From Rhizopus sp. PT2906 (Eukaryota; Mucoromycota; Mucoromycetes; Mucorales; Rhizopodaceae), in contig JAMYHX010000007.1 in NCBI GenBank assembly GCA_025529335.1, positions 234,128-298,127 on the forward strand: a DNA stretch of 64,000 bases, written 5' to 3'. Below, in pieces: positions 11,145-21,258 of this stretch. The position numbers and the translations under genes are program-made. Position 1 is the first letter of the stretch, and every line of letters starts with the position of its first letter. The notes under the pieces are model-generated. The model did no database searches. It saw nothing but the letters and a program-made list of their open reading frames with translations, and had not been told where the DNA came from.

Positions 11145-11606
11145 ATGTCTAATACAGAAATAACGTGTTTTATTTATCCAACTACATACAATATCATCTT
11201 ACCGCCTACACCTACATCAAGTGACGATGAATTTGAGAATGATATCAAAAGGGTATCTCTTGCAGACCTGATACCCATAGCATCAGCGGCCCTCAGAGCC
11301 AAACAACAAGAACAACAACAGGAATCACCCTTGGCTAGAGCCTTAACCAAAGTCAAGTTCGGAGTGCAGACACAAAGGCTAAAAGAAAAATATTTATCCA
11401 ATGAATGGATACGATTGGCTTTAAATATACCGGTAGACGAATCTACCATTAATGATACCACAATCTGTGCTGTGAGAAAGAGAACAAAAGAAATCGTTAG
11501 ATGGTATGAATGGAAATATAAAAAACTAAGGTTGTCCATACAAGAACTTGAATCTATTGTTGACGAACTAAGAAAACAAAGGCTAAAAAGACGTCATCAA
11601 GAATAA
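11145..11606 (+). CDS. Hypothetical protein with basic C-terminal coiled coil
   Basis: Single-exon ORF of 153 residues, not recognised. The first 35 residues are Thr/Pro-rich (PPTPTSSDDEFEND). The middle includes a Gln-rich patch (KQQEQQQE). From about residue 110 to the end the protein is Lys/Arg-rich with heptad-like leucines (RLSIQELESIVDELRKQRLK), predicting a coiled coil. The start ATG is preceded by a long TTTC-rich pyrimidine tract like that before the RasGEF gene, which supports a real promoter. It may be a lineage-specific nuclear or DNA-binding protein, but that is guesswork. Confidence 0.55.
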   Translation: MSNTEITCFIYPTTYNIILPPTPTSSDDEFENDIKRVSLADLIPIASAALRAKQQEQQQESPLARALTKVKFGVQTQRLKEKYLSNEWIRLALNIPVDESTINDTTICAVRKRTKEIVRWYEWKYKKLRLSIQELESIVDELRKQRLKRRHQE

Positions 11607-11802
11607 AACATTTTTTTTAAACTTATGCTTTACATAATTTGATTTTTTAGAGATTATTGGCACACATTACGAGATCAATAATAGTTACACTTTAACTAGA
11701 AGACTAATGAATAAAAAATAATGTATTATTCGCTTTATACTCACCGGGACGTTAAGGGATGCACTGCCATTATAGGTAGCACATTAAACCCAGGGAGCGC
11801 CA

Positions 11803-12895
11803 TTAATCTTTTACGGGTCTTTTGAAGGGGGGAAGGATTTCATTGTAGTGTTTTGATTTGTAAACAAAGATATTATATATATTTAATGCACTATTCATAT
11901 CGCGACTCCAAGATGTACCACAAAATTCACACTTGAGGACAGTATGTACTCTTCGCTTCGATCCAGAGACAGAGAAATTATTCATTTCTTTCGTTTTACA
12001 CTTGATCCTCGATGATCAGTGTACTTGAGAGGCATGAAAGCCTTGTCTTAAATTCTTGCTTGTACTGTTTTGATAAAGTTTTGAACAGCATCGATATCCT
12101 TTTTATCAATGTTCTCCAGTTTGCTTGTTATTTCCAAGGTCTTGTTGGAATTGATAACGGTCAAGATGTTTTCTTTTAATGATCTATACTTGCTTGTGTT
12201 CAGCTTCTTGACAAAGGGAAGTTCTTGTAACTTTCTATGTACATAACTGCTTGATGCTTTGTCTTAAGGTTTCATTTCTTGAGTGAACTTCTTTTGTTCC
12301 ATTTCATGTAGCATTGAAGTTTGACATACAAGTTAGCTTCACTTGGTACATCAGCATCATTGGAAACATTGTACGTTGACCAGAAACTAAAAAAGTTATT
12401 GACAATAGTTTCATGTCGTTCAATTCGATCAACAGTGGATGGCCAGGCAGACTTAGGATTTATTTTTTGTTGAAAGATGTGCTTTGCTAAAGACTTACGC
12501 TGCTTGACTGTTAAGCTACCACTACAGAAATAACGAGAAGTCTTTTCTGACAGGACACTAAAAATATGTCTGAGAGTTCGATCTTCATAGGTAGAGTATA
12601 CATAATTGCGGACCAATGTTTCGTATTGCTTAGCCATAGAAGATACAATGGTTATATATCCTTTACTTGCGTACTTGTTCAAGTAAGATTGAGTAAGAGA
12701 AATTAATTCACAAAAGGTCTTGCAACTCTTCTTTATACTGTCAGAGGCATGCTTTTCTTGGCCAGCAAAGATGGAAAGTATGTTATAGGACAGACTTTGA
12801 GGGACAACAGGTAGTTCTTCGTCATTCTCGAGAAGTTCCAAGAAATAGTAATTGATATGTTTGATGAGATAATCGTTATAATAACTTGAGTATAA
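11803..12895 (-). pseudogene. Fanzor-like (eukaryotic TnpB homologue) nuclease relic
   Basis: Read on the minus strand. An ORF of about 200 residues (NDYLIKHINYYFLELLEND, then a helical Lys-rich region, then SAWPSTVDRIERHETIVNNF) ends in a stop at 12272. The same frame continues as SSYVHRKLQELPFVKKLN to another stop near 12051. After a further break comes KCKTKEMNNFS, KCEFCGTSWSRDMNSALNI and the tail ILPPFKRP. The CxxC and RDMNSALNI pattern is the zinc-ribbon plus RuvC-III signature of TnpB/Fanzor proteins (family usually RDxNAAxNI). The segment that should hold RuvC-I and the first zinc knuckle is deleted, so it cannot be active. Family assignment rests on motifs only. Confidence 0.55.
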
Positions 12896-13262
12896 TCTTA
12901 CAGTAGAATATACATTCGACTTTACATTTATCTATCTCATCTGATAAGAATAATAATAACAATAGTAGCTACTAACATAGCATCGATAAATAATCACATT
13001 GACCACATTTTTCATACTGACAACATTAATTTTTCCTATAAAACTCACACACAAGCTGAATTTAATAATATTCAGCTCTTCTATTTATAATCAAATTCGC
13101 AAGACATTGACCTATTGCTTTTTTCAATAGCAAAGTTGAATACAACAGACATCTGTGGATAAATTGATACTCAGTAAGTGATTATGAATATTGCTTTTGC
13201 AAATCATGGCACACATCATGTATTAATATCTACAACTTTACTAGAAAACCACAGCCAAGTTA
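12896..13262. other. AT-rich spacer between two mobile-element relics
   Basis: No ORF. The stretch contains an inverted AT-rich segment near 13055-13145 (AATAATATTCAGC... and TTGCTTTTTTCAATAGCAA). TTGCT(T)6CAATAGCAA can form a small hairpin. It may be an element end, but no terminal repeat could be defined. Confidence 0.3.
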
Positions 13263-14224
13263 TTGAATCAAATGTATCTATCTAGTACACCACCTGATCA
13301 AAAACTTTTCGAGAGCAAGCTAACGTCAATGAAGGAGATTTATTCGGAAATAATTCTCGTCACAGATCTATTTGATGACAAGTCCGTGAAATCGTTTTCT
13401 ACTTGGTGTGGAATGTCCAAACTTGACTTTGTCAGCGTCAAATAACAGCGCAAGTATAAAAAGAATGTGTAAAAGACAAGGCGTCGTTTGCTCTGGGTAT
13501 TTAAGAAAAGACACCGGGGTAAATACACTCTCGCAGCACATAAACGTATATTCATATATTTATTTATATGCAGAATCGATAGCCAAGAAGATGTTGGATG
13601 TGGACCGAGAACACAAAATGCGCATTGAAAACTTAAAAAAGGATGGATATGAAGTAATTGGCTACGTACGCAAATCACCAGGAAAGTAGGATGCAAGTAC
13701 GAGACTTCGACTCTTGGATTTGATGGTGGATAGGCTGATCAAAGATTCTTCTGTGGATATGGTGTTCACCTCCTACTCTTCTTCATCCAAGCAGTCATTT
13801 ACAGATCGTAACAGAGCTGATCCCATCCGTGTGCCAAAGGCTTCGGGAAACATGCAAGGTATTATGTACAAATAAAAAAAAAAATTAACGCGTTTGCTTA
13901 ATCTAACATGCAATATAGACCTGTTGCGACTTTTGTCCACCGCAAGCAAGCCAATCGCGAATATCGCAATTGATTTTGCTGGATTAACTACAAATATGAA
14001 TGATTTGATCCAGTAGCTTCTGTAAGTTGAATCATATGGTACAAGTATATTTTTAATGTATTCTATGTAGGGATCACGAAACTGTAAAGATTGTGCTGAT
14101 TGACAATATAGTGGCCCTCAATCAAAGCTACACTTTCACCAGAGAGCAGCTCCTGTCAGATATATCAGTGCTACGGCAATTTAGTTCTCGCCTGGCTCCC
14201 ATTAAAAGATCGTTAAGATCATGA
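13263..14224 (+). pseudogene. Broken gene of a multicopy-type family with RKSPGK motif
   Basis: Successive fragments in different frames read as one degraded protein: an N-terminal piece (PPDQKLFESKLTSMKEIYSE), then GVVCSGYLRKDTG, MLDVDREHKMRIENLKKDG, VIGYVRKSPGK, a stop, RLRLLDLMVDRLIKDSSVD, MVFTSYSSSS, an intron-like gap at 13861-13918, LLSTASKPIANIAIDFAGLT, another stop, and VKIVLIDNIVALNQSYTFTRE to the end. In-frame stops and frameshifts show it is dead. I associate the layout (RKSPxK, DxxxVFVSxxS, DxAGLTT) with a repeated gene family of Mucorales genomes. Its YxRKS motif recalls serine recombinases of IS607 type, but this link is weak. Confidence 0.45.
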
Positions 14225-14379
14225 ATTGCTTCTGTATATCCCATTCTTGTCATCCTTTTCTTAACCTAGTTATCTGAATTATTCATTTCATGTGTTTGTT
14301 TTACCACCTTTTTCTGAATAAACCACATACGTTAAAGTTGCTCTCTGTTGCGACATTTATTTAAGCATTTGTGAGAATG

Positions 14380-14822
14380 TCAAACAAAACCTTTAAAGTC
14401 ACTCAGCTTTAAGTTATTAGAAGCTTTACTGATTCTCGCCATCAACATCCCCTTTTCTAGGAACTTGTTGCGTTTTACTTTACTCTTAACAACTGACCAG
14501 AAGTGTTCAATTGGATTAAGCTCAAGAGAATACGAAGACAAATAAGCACAGTGGTAACCTCGGGATGCGATATATTGTTAAATTCGGAATATATAGAAAT
14601 GGAAAGAGACTGTAAAGAATTAGCAGGTCCAAATATAATGATGTTCTTTATTAATCTTGAAAAGTATCTGTGCTTTTTTACCTTCACTGTATATTTTAGT
14701 GATAGTATAAGTGATAGAGTGATTGATTATCGATCTTGTCTTTATTGTTTCCAACTTGACAACATGTAATACATAGAATGGTCTTTGTCTTTTTGAGAGA
14801 TATAAGATAAATGTAGTCAGCA
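14380..14822 (-). pseudogene. Tc1/mariner/IS630-type DDE transposase relic (C-terminal part)
   Basis: On the minus strand the last 65 codons are intact and read IASRGYHCAYLSSYSLELNP followed by IEHFWSVVKSKVKR to a TGA. AYLxxYSxELNPIExFW is the diagnostic third-acidic-residue block of IS630/Tc1/mariner transposases. Upstream sequence is only loosely alignable and carries stops. No intact catalytic core or target-site duplication was seen. A nearby TGTTGCGACATTT (14347-14359) recurs inverted beside the second mariner relic and may derive from a terminal region. Confidence 0.6.
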
Positions 14823-15022
14823 TTTAAAAAACACGTAACTGAGAGTTTGTTAAGGACCTAGTATAAATACCCTTTGACCTCTTTCCTTGGTTGGGCCAAA
14901 AAGTAAGGCCAGCTATTGCCCAGCTAGCCCTAAGGTATGTTGTATTCTTTACTCTTGTAAGCAACTGATATGTAGTATTGTAGAGAATAAAAAGACTATA
15001 AGTGCTTTATTTATTTTTTTCA

Positions 15023-15676
15023 TTAATACTTGTATTTAGTTGAATAATCTTTCAGTGACACCACTAAACCTCTTCCTTTTCTTGCACCACGATAGACGAT
15101 CTAAAACATGATGTTAGTATACATTTATCCCATTCTATTCTTTTTATTACCTCAATCAAGTCTATCATTTCTTGCTTATCATCCAAAGCCCAGTTAATCT
15201 TATTGTTGTTACCTGTTCCCAAATCGATCATAATATGTTTATTACGGAAGAAGAACATCACAGTACATGGATCATACAATTCATACATCTTGTTAAAATC
15301 GGGTACTTCTGTAATATCAACCTAGATTTAAACTTGTCAACAAAGATCATATACATCACGTCTACTTACCAAGTAAATCACTGCAAAATTTTTAACTTTT
15401 TCGGCAATACTATAAAGAATCTCGTCCATTTGCATACAAGTAGGATCCCAATCATGTCCAAAGCGAATAACTACAACACGATCCTCTTCTGATAGAATAG
15501 CTTGATCTACTTGCCAACCGTTGGTTAAATGAGGTAAGAAATACTTTTATATGAACATACATTAGTACGGCATCAGTATGATTTTTTTTTTTCCTAATAT
15601 ACTTACAGACTAGTATAATTAAAGTGAAAAAGATTAATAATAAAGTTGATTATCTTTGTGCTTTTTTTCTTACCAT
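15023..15676 (-). CDS. DIM1: Spliceosomal U5 snRNP protein Dim1 (thioredoxin-like 4A)
   Basis: Thioredoxin-fold component of the U5 and tri-snRNP, required for pre-mRNA splicing. Body exons 15543-15370, 15321-15151 and 15100-15023 give an almost human-identical protein: LPHLTNGWQVDQAILSEEDR, VIRFGHDWDPTCMQMDE, FRNKHIMIDLGTGNNNKINW and VVSLKDYSTKYKY. The start is split: ATG at 15676-15674 is directly followed by a GTAAGA donor, a 3-nt exon TCT lies at 15609-15607 between CTAG and GTAAGT, and the next exon starts TAT TTC. This gives MSYFLPHL and exactly 142 residues, the family length. Skipping the 3-nt exon would stay in frame but lose the conserved Ser2. Confidence 0.95.
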
Positions 15677-15844
15677 CTTTTCTTGATGATCAACTAATAA
15701 AAGAGGGGGAAAAAAGCTTGCTTGTAGAAAAGAATAGAAAAAAAAAAAAAAAAAGAAATAGAGACACAGCATTAACAGCAAATACAAGTCATGTGACCAA
15801 TAAAGTGTATATTACAATGCAACAAGATATTTATTAAGTGAGTG

Positions 15845-16870
15845 TTATGATAAAGATGACGTCTCATCCTGGTATAAACATAATCGACGTATTTCCTGTA
15901 AGTCACTTTCATTTAATGCAAATGTTTTTCTAATCCCCTGAATGTCTGTGTGTGCTTGGTAGTGCACTCTGTGTAGGACAACAGTGGGTACCTCTTGAAC
16001 TGGCCAACTCACCATCTCCAGATGATTAAGAGATTCACACTCTTTGAGTATATTGGTTACATCATTATAATTACAGCCTGAGTGCCGGATGACAAGTCGT
16101 TGTAGATGTGTAGCGTGTTGTGAAATAGTCTTGATGGTCTTACTGCCTTCGCATCGAATGGACAATTGCTCGAGCTGAGGTCCATAAGTCATCACTGCCT
16201 GACAGAGCGTTGCCTCTTTCACTTGTTGTAGTGAGACAGAGAGTTGCCTGATACGCAAGCAAGATGTTTGCATGATCTGAAGTGCAGTGTCATTTGATAA
16301 TGGCTTTCTATTATGGTTTGCACCAAGATTGATGTTGATGAGATTGGGAACACATTGGAATAACCGCTCGATAGCCTCTACGGTAAAATCGGTCCACATC
16401 AAGTTTAAGTTGGTGATGTGATCAAATGTCGTGTTGTTATCTTCTTCATCCTGTGATTGCACGAGTTCACAGTATTGAATGTCTAATAGGTTTACTTGAG
16501 GTAAGGTGGATAGGATGTGTTGGATTTTATTTACAGAGAGTGCCATATAATCCCGAATGTATAGCTGGCGAGCTTTAGGTAATTGTGAAAATATAAGCTT
16601 CCAATAGTGATCATTTCCCCCTTGTCGATACTTTAGGGTGACTGCTTGTGTATTCTGTCTGGCTACTTGCCTTAGATAACTATTTCTTTTGAATCCTTGC
16701 TCTAGTTGCCTTATTTGTATACGATGCCCCAAAACGATGTGTTTATAGAGAATGGGTAGGAATATCTGATAGCCCAATTTACATGTCAGACAGAGCTGTG
16801 CTATATATTCTCTCGATAAATATTGAGCTACGTTTTTTATCAGTTCCTTGGGTAACTGTATGAGCCTCAT
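15845..16870 (-). CDS. F-box / leucine-rich-repeat protein
   Basis: Single exon of 341 residues. An N-terminal F-box-like segment (IQLPKELIKNVAQYLSREY... CLTCKLGYQIFLPILY, residues about 4-45) precedes irregular leucine-rich repeats spaced about 25-30 residues (LDIQYCELV, LNLMWTDFT, LININLGAN, LEQLSIRCEG, LQRLVIRHSGCN, LNHLEMVSW). Such proteins act as substrate adaptors of SCF ubiquitin ligases; the substrate is unknown. The frame is open upstream to 17158, but that part is low-complexity and lies in promoter-like sequence. The Met before RLIQLPKEL was chosen because F-box proteins usually start close to the box. Confidence 0.75.
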   Translation of the reverse strand: MRLIQLPKELIKNVAQYLSREYIAQLCLTCKLGYQIFLPILYKHIVLGHRIQIRQLEQGFKRNSYLRQVARQNTQAVTLKYRQGGNDHYWKLIFSQLPKARQLYIRDYMALSVNKIQHILSTLPQVNLLDIQYCELVQSQDEEDNNTTFDHITNLNLMWTDFTVEAIERLFQCVPNLININLGANHNRKPLSNDTALQIMQTSCLRIRQLSVSLQQVKEATLCQAVMTYGPQLEQLSIRCEGSKTIKTISQHATHLQRLVIRHSGCNYNDVTNILKECESLNHLEMVSWPVQEVPTVVLHRVHYQAHTDIQGIRKTFALNESDLQEIRRLCLYQDETSSLS

Positions 16871-19000
16871 ATGAAAAAAAAGGGTTATATAATCATAAAC
16901 AGTTTTATAAAGAAAGAGAAAAGAAGAAAGAAATATAAAACATAAATGGGAATAATACACTTCGGGGATTAAATATTCGTCCCTACATTCAAAACTGTTC
17001 GTTTTACATATTCCCTTTTTTTGTTGTTCAATGGATAGGTGCATAAAGTAAAAAAAAAGGGGGGGAGATGGGAAACAGTATCCATAGATACCATGTTGCA
17101 TAGTTTTCTCTCTCTTTGTCCTTGTCTCGTTCTTTTCATAGCACCATTCCTGTTGCACTGAGTTGTACGACTGGTTTATGCAACAAAGAAAGAGAAACTC
17201 GGCTATTTTCGGTTACTTTTAAATTAAGCCAAATGTGTAATAAGCTACTTCATTACGGCTGACTAAGTAATGATAGTCTTTATCATTTAAATAAGACTTT
17301 AATTTAAGAATTTGTAAATAAAATAAAAAGACAGTTGCGATCTTAATGGGGCGGTGTTTAAATATTCATTTCTGCTTATTTTAAACTTGGTCAAAATCAT
17401 TGTATGGTTATCTCAGTGCTCTTTACAATCAATTGTTCACTCACCCCTTTGTTGGCATTAAGAAAATAGCTGTAGTGCATGATAAAGATTCAAGATAATC
17501 GCTCTCTCTTTATTTCTCTCTCTCTCTCTCCTTTTCAATTATTGTGCATATATCAATATGACAAGAATATCTTTGTCTTGCTGTAGTCCATCTCCTTAAA
17601 TGCATAGAAGATATGACAATCAAATTGCCCTAGGTGCTGTGTGTAACATCTTTATAAAGAAGATGAAGATGTTCAATCATTAAAGGCACGTCGCTTAACT
17701 TGTGCGTCAAGTCATTCTACTGTGAACCTCTAATAGATGACCCTGCTTCGTCCACTTTCATTAATGCGTGTAGAGCATTACATTCCATTAATCAGCAGGA
17801 TGCATAACTTACATCTCAAAACGAAAGAGTAGATTTCATTATCCTAACTTGTTTTCCGATGACTCGTCGTTTATGAGGTCACTAAAGACTTTCATCTTAT
17901 TCTGCTTGAAAAGTTTAAAAGACCATACGTGGCCCTTCTATCAAAGCATACCAAATATAGAAGAATGTCTCCTAATCACAGAACATATAAGCTACCTTAC
18001 TCTCCTTCAAGCAATCATCCCTTCTTCTAAAGATTAAAATAAATCATCTCTACATTAAGCATGAAAAGGTATCCTGACCGATAAAGCCTCTCTTTTTTTT
18101 TGCTATAGAATGATAGAGTAATCTTGAATAATAGTATGTGGGTCAGAACACGTCTTTTTCTCTCTTTTACCATAAGGAAGTCATCATCAATCTACTAACT
18201 TGTCTTATTCCTCTCTTCCTTTTTTCTGTCAGTCGCGCCAAATACCTGTCGTTTGGGTGCTGCACGTTTCTATATAGCCGGCATTAGGGAGCTTTCGGAT
18301 CAATTTCACCGATGCAAAGACACACAAAGGAGAGAGAGAGGGGAGCGCCACAAGCATCAGAAGCGATACAGTCACGCTGACAACTTTCATGCATGTTATT
18401 TGTGGTTTTGTGCTTACATCTCTTTTCTCTCTCTCATACTTGAATTGCCGTTAGTATTAGAATAGACAGTTACTACTCTATAATACTTTATGATATTAAG
18501 TCACTCCTAAGGTAACTTTTATTCTACGAACCTTGATTATTCTTACAATGTACTTTTTCTTCTTAGCAGCAACAAATGTTGTACGAGGAAGGCTGCAGCA
18601 AGAAGCCTCGACAATATAGTCCGGTTTATAGATTGCCTTATCTGGTATATGCCGTCTTTCTCCACAAAAAAAGACCTTCCAAAAAGAAAAAAAAAGGAGA
18701 ATTGTCAATAACTACTCCTTATTCCTGCCCAGCCTCATCTGTTAAACTATTAATTATGCTGTCAGAAGCGAGGGGGGGGGGCAGTGTTAATTTGAAATAA
18801 GCAGTTGCTTTTAAATATATTACATGAAGGTTACAATAAATATGTCTATATAGTTAATAGTTACGCGCTTAAATAATGAGGTGTGATATCCGAAAATGGA
18901 GAGAGAGAGATAAGATGTTTCAAATCCCGTTTTTGGGAGATTATCTTTCCCGAGATAGACTTTTTTTTTTTTAAAAGGAAAATATGAATTGTTGAATGAA
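16871..19000. other. 2.1-kb gene-poor region
   Basis: Upstream flank of the F-box gene and of ureD, which are divergent. It is AT-rich, with a CT microsatellite near 17510-17532 and a G-run at 18771-18781. ORFs at 17849-18037, 18253-18465 and 18576-18800 are short, lack family features and look spurious. An RNA gene cannot be excluded, but none was recognised. Confidence 0.4.
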
Positions 19001-19987
19001 ATGCAACCATTTGCCTCAACAGCTGTTAATGAGCCCGGAAGAGGCATGCTTGTATGTCAGTGCTATGGCAACATGAGCAAGTTTGAAAGAATTCATGCTC
19101 AATACCCACTAAAGTTCATTCCAACATCTGGTCACGCCACTAGACTCGCTGTAGTGTACATGCTTAGTTATGGAGGTGGCATCATCAGTGGAGACACATT
19201 CAACATTGACATTGTTGTAAAGAAAGATGCCATCCTTTTACTCATGACACAAGGAAATACCAAAGTATTTAAAGATCGTGTCGATCAACGTTTATGGTTA
19301 ACTTCACTTGGCAGCCTTGTTCCAACCATTCAGTTTTTTAACACCAGAGAACAACAAACAGCTGTTAAACCGTCTGTACAGATTATCCATTCTCAAGTAG
19401 AGCCTCAAGCGACATTACTCGTTTTACCCGATCCCGTTACCTGTTTTCGAGACGCATCTTTTCAATCCAAACAAGTGTTTCATCTTGCCGACAGTTCTCA
19501 GCTTGTTTTGCTAGACTGGTTTACATGTGGAAGACTGACAAGAGGCGAAGTTTGGTCATTTCGACATTACTCGAGTCGAATTGATGTACATGTGAATCAA
19601 AAGATTGTCATCAAGGATGCCATGGTTCTCGAGGATGAAGAGTACATGAAGAAAAAAGAAAAAGAAACAGCCTATGCCGAGCGATTACACCCTTACTTGT
19701 GCTTTGCAACACTCATCATCATTTCCTCGGGTCAAGGAGCGTTATCGGAATGCGTCCGTGGTTTACAAAAGAAGTCGGAAGCGATGCGTCTGCTTCCTTT
19801 AAGTTTAAATTCAGAAAAGGAACGACAAGTACTGTGGTCTGTGAGCCCGATAATGAAGAACAGAGGTGTTCTTGTACGAATGGCAGGTATGACGACTGAA
19901 CTGGTGAGAGATTTTGTAAAGCACGAATGTTTGGTCCATCTGCAGCAAATTGTAGGTGAAGGCATGTATCATAAGATTTTAGTATAA
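19001..19987 (+). CDS. ureD: Urease accessory protein UreD
   Basis: Intronless, 328 residues. UreD (UreH) binds apo-urease and with UreF and UreG delivers nickel to the active site. Family motifs are visible: LSYGGGIISGDTFNIDIVV near residues 65-85, MTQGNTKVFK soon after, VLPDPVTCFRDASF, and LLDWFTCGRLTRGEVWSF around residue 180. The start is the ATG at 19001; an upstream ATG at 18984 is stopped at once by TGA. Its presence predicts a urease gene and UreF/UreG elsewhere in the genome. The stop lies 32 bp from the convergent JMJD4 gene. Confidence 0.93.
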   Translation: MQPFASTAVNEPGRGMLVCQCYGNMSKFERIHAQYPLKFIPTSGHATRLAVVYMLSYGGGIISGDTFNIDIVVKKDAILLLMTQGNTKVFKDRVDQRLWLTSLGSLVPTIQFFNTREQQTAVKPSVQIIHSQVEPQATLLVLPDPVTCFRDASFQSKQVFHLADSSQLVLLDWFTCGRLTRGEVWSFRHYSSRIDVHVNQKIVIKDAMVLEDEEYMKKKEKETAYAERLHPYLCFATLIIISSGQGALSECVRGLQKKSEAMRLLPLSLNSEKERQVLWSVSPIMKNRGVLVRMAGMTTELVRDFVKHECLVHLQQIVGEGMYHKILV

Positions 19988-20019
19988 AATAAACAGATGA
20001 TGACTACTATTATTATTTC

Positions 20020-21258
20020 TCACTCCCCATGTTTAATGACAGATTGTAATTCATTGAATTTTTGGTATAAAGATGGATCCTGTTTAAGAAAGTCCACAAA
20101 GTCCTTATCTTCTTGCCAGTCATTCAACACATTTTCAATTTTTATCATCTGCCACTGCACGTCAGGTTGGTAATCACAGTTCTTTATATAGCATGTTGCG
20201 ACATGATGTAATATCGAAAGGAATAAGCTCCAATTCCATCCGCTATGCATCAACAGTAGTTTCTGGCACTCTTGCATAAACTCATCGGATGTTACAGACT
20301 CTCTGATATCTTGTATTGACTCTTTCACTTCTTTATAGTCGCTTTGGAGGGAATTGAAAGTGAACAAGATGTTGGTTGAGTTACACCAATTATGGTTAAT
20401 GGATATAGTAGCACCTATGTTTTCCACTTGATGAAACCAACCAGAAGGCACAAATAAGCTCTCACCATCTCTTTGATAAATGACTATACTCTTTGCATCT
20501 TTAAATCGAGGAAATTGGACGGGATCTACCTGTCGAATATCATAGACCATGTTACCTAACTTGTCTTTGAAGCAATCCTCCTGTCCCGGTGGGAATAACG
20601 TCCACTTCTTGATGCCACATATGTTGCTTGACCATGAATATGATCTAATGTGCATGTTTGATTAATCATACATATGTACACAGCCCCTACTTTTTAGTAC
20701 CTATAGACGTCAGCATGCAGTGGCGTAAATGTGCCATCTCCTCCCATATACGAAAATCGATAATCATCCTCACTATGATTAATCCAATATTCGTTAAGCC
20801 AATCATCTAAAATAGATAAGTAACAAAACTTCAATTTGTTTATCTTTATTATTACCTTTGAAAACTTTAGGTACTTCATATGCTCCTTCGTCAGGAAATG
20901 CCTTTACAAAATGCCAGTCCTTTAAATAATAGTTGCCAGACTTTTCCTTTTTCCCTTCGTTTGCTTCCCACAATTGACAAAATTCTGCAAATGTCATTTC
21001 AGATCTTTCTTGATCTGTGAAATGTCTTTTATTACACTCGGCTACTTGAACTCTAGTATTTCCAAAGCGACTCTTTAAATAAGCATAGTTTGGCTTGAAT
21101 CGAGGCATTGCTTGTTCATTAGGAATAACCCATTCTTTCCTTGCGTTCCAGTCCTTTGTTAAGGCTGGTCCGAACATGGCAGGCTGATTAGGTACAAGAT
21201 GTCTTTCTAGAAATTCTTTATAGCTAGGAACTGCTTCATAGTAGACAATGTCATTCAT
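20020..21258 (-). CDS. JMJD4: JmjC-domain 2-oxoglutarate oxygenase, JMJD4-like
   Basis: Three exons (21258-20856, 20806-20701, 20644-20020) give 377 residues. The JmjC core has the iron-binding HxD in TFTPLHADVYR and the distal His in TISINHNW, with LFVPSGWFHQVENIGATIS forming the last strands. The N-terminal NQPAMFGPALTKDW matches JMJD4/JMJD6-class proteins. Human JMJD4 hydroxylates a lysine of release factor eRF1; the same role here is by homology. The first intron is 49 nt. The gene converges on ureD, with 32 bp between stop codons, so the two 3' UTRs probably overlap. Confidence 0.9.

Noticed and set aside
14503..14769. 88-codon plus-strand ORF at the first mariner relic
   Set aside because: The minus strand carries the recognisable transposase end, so this is its shadow.
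16868..17158. N-terminal extension of the F-box protein up to 17158
   Set aside because: Low-complexity Phe/Tyr/Lys-rich sequence in an AT-rich upstream region. F-box proteins normally start close to the F-box.
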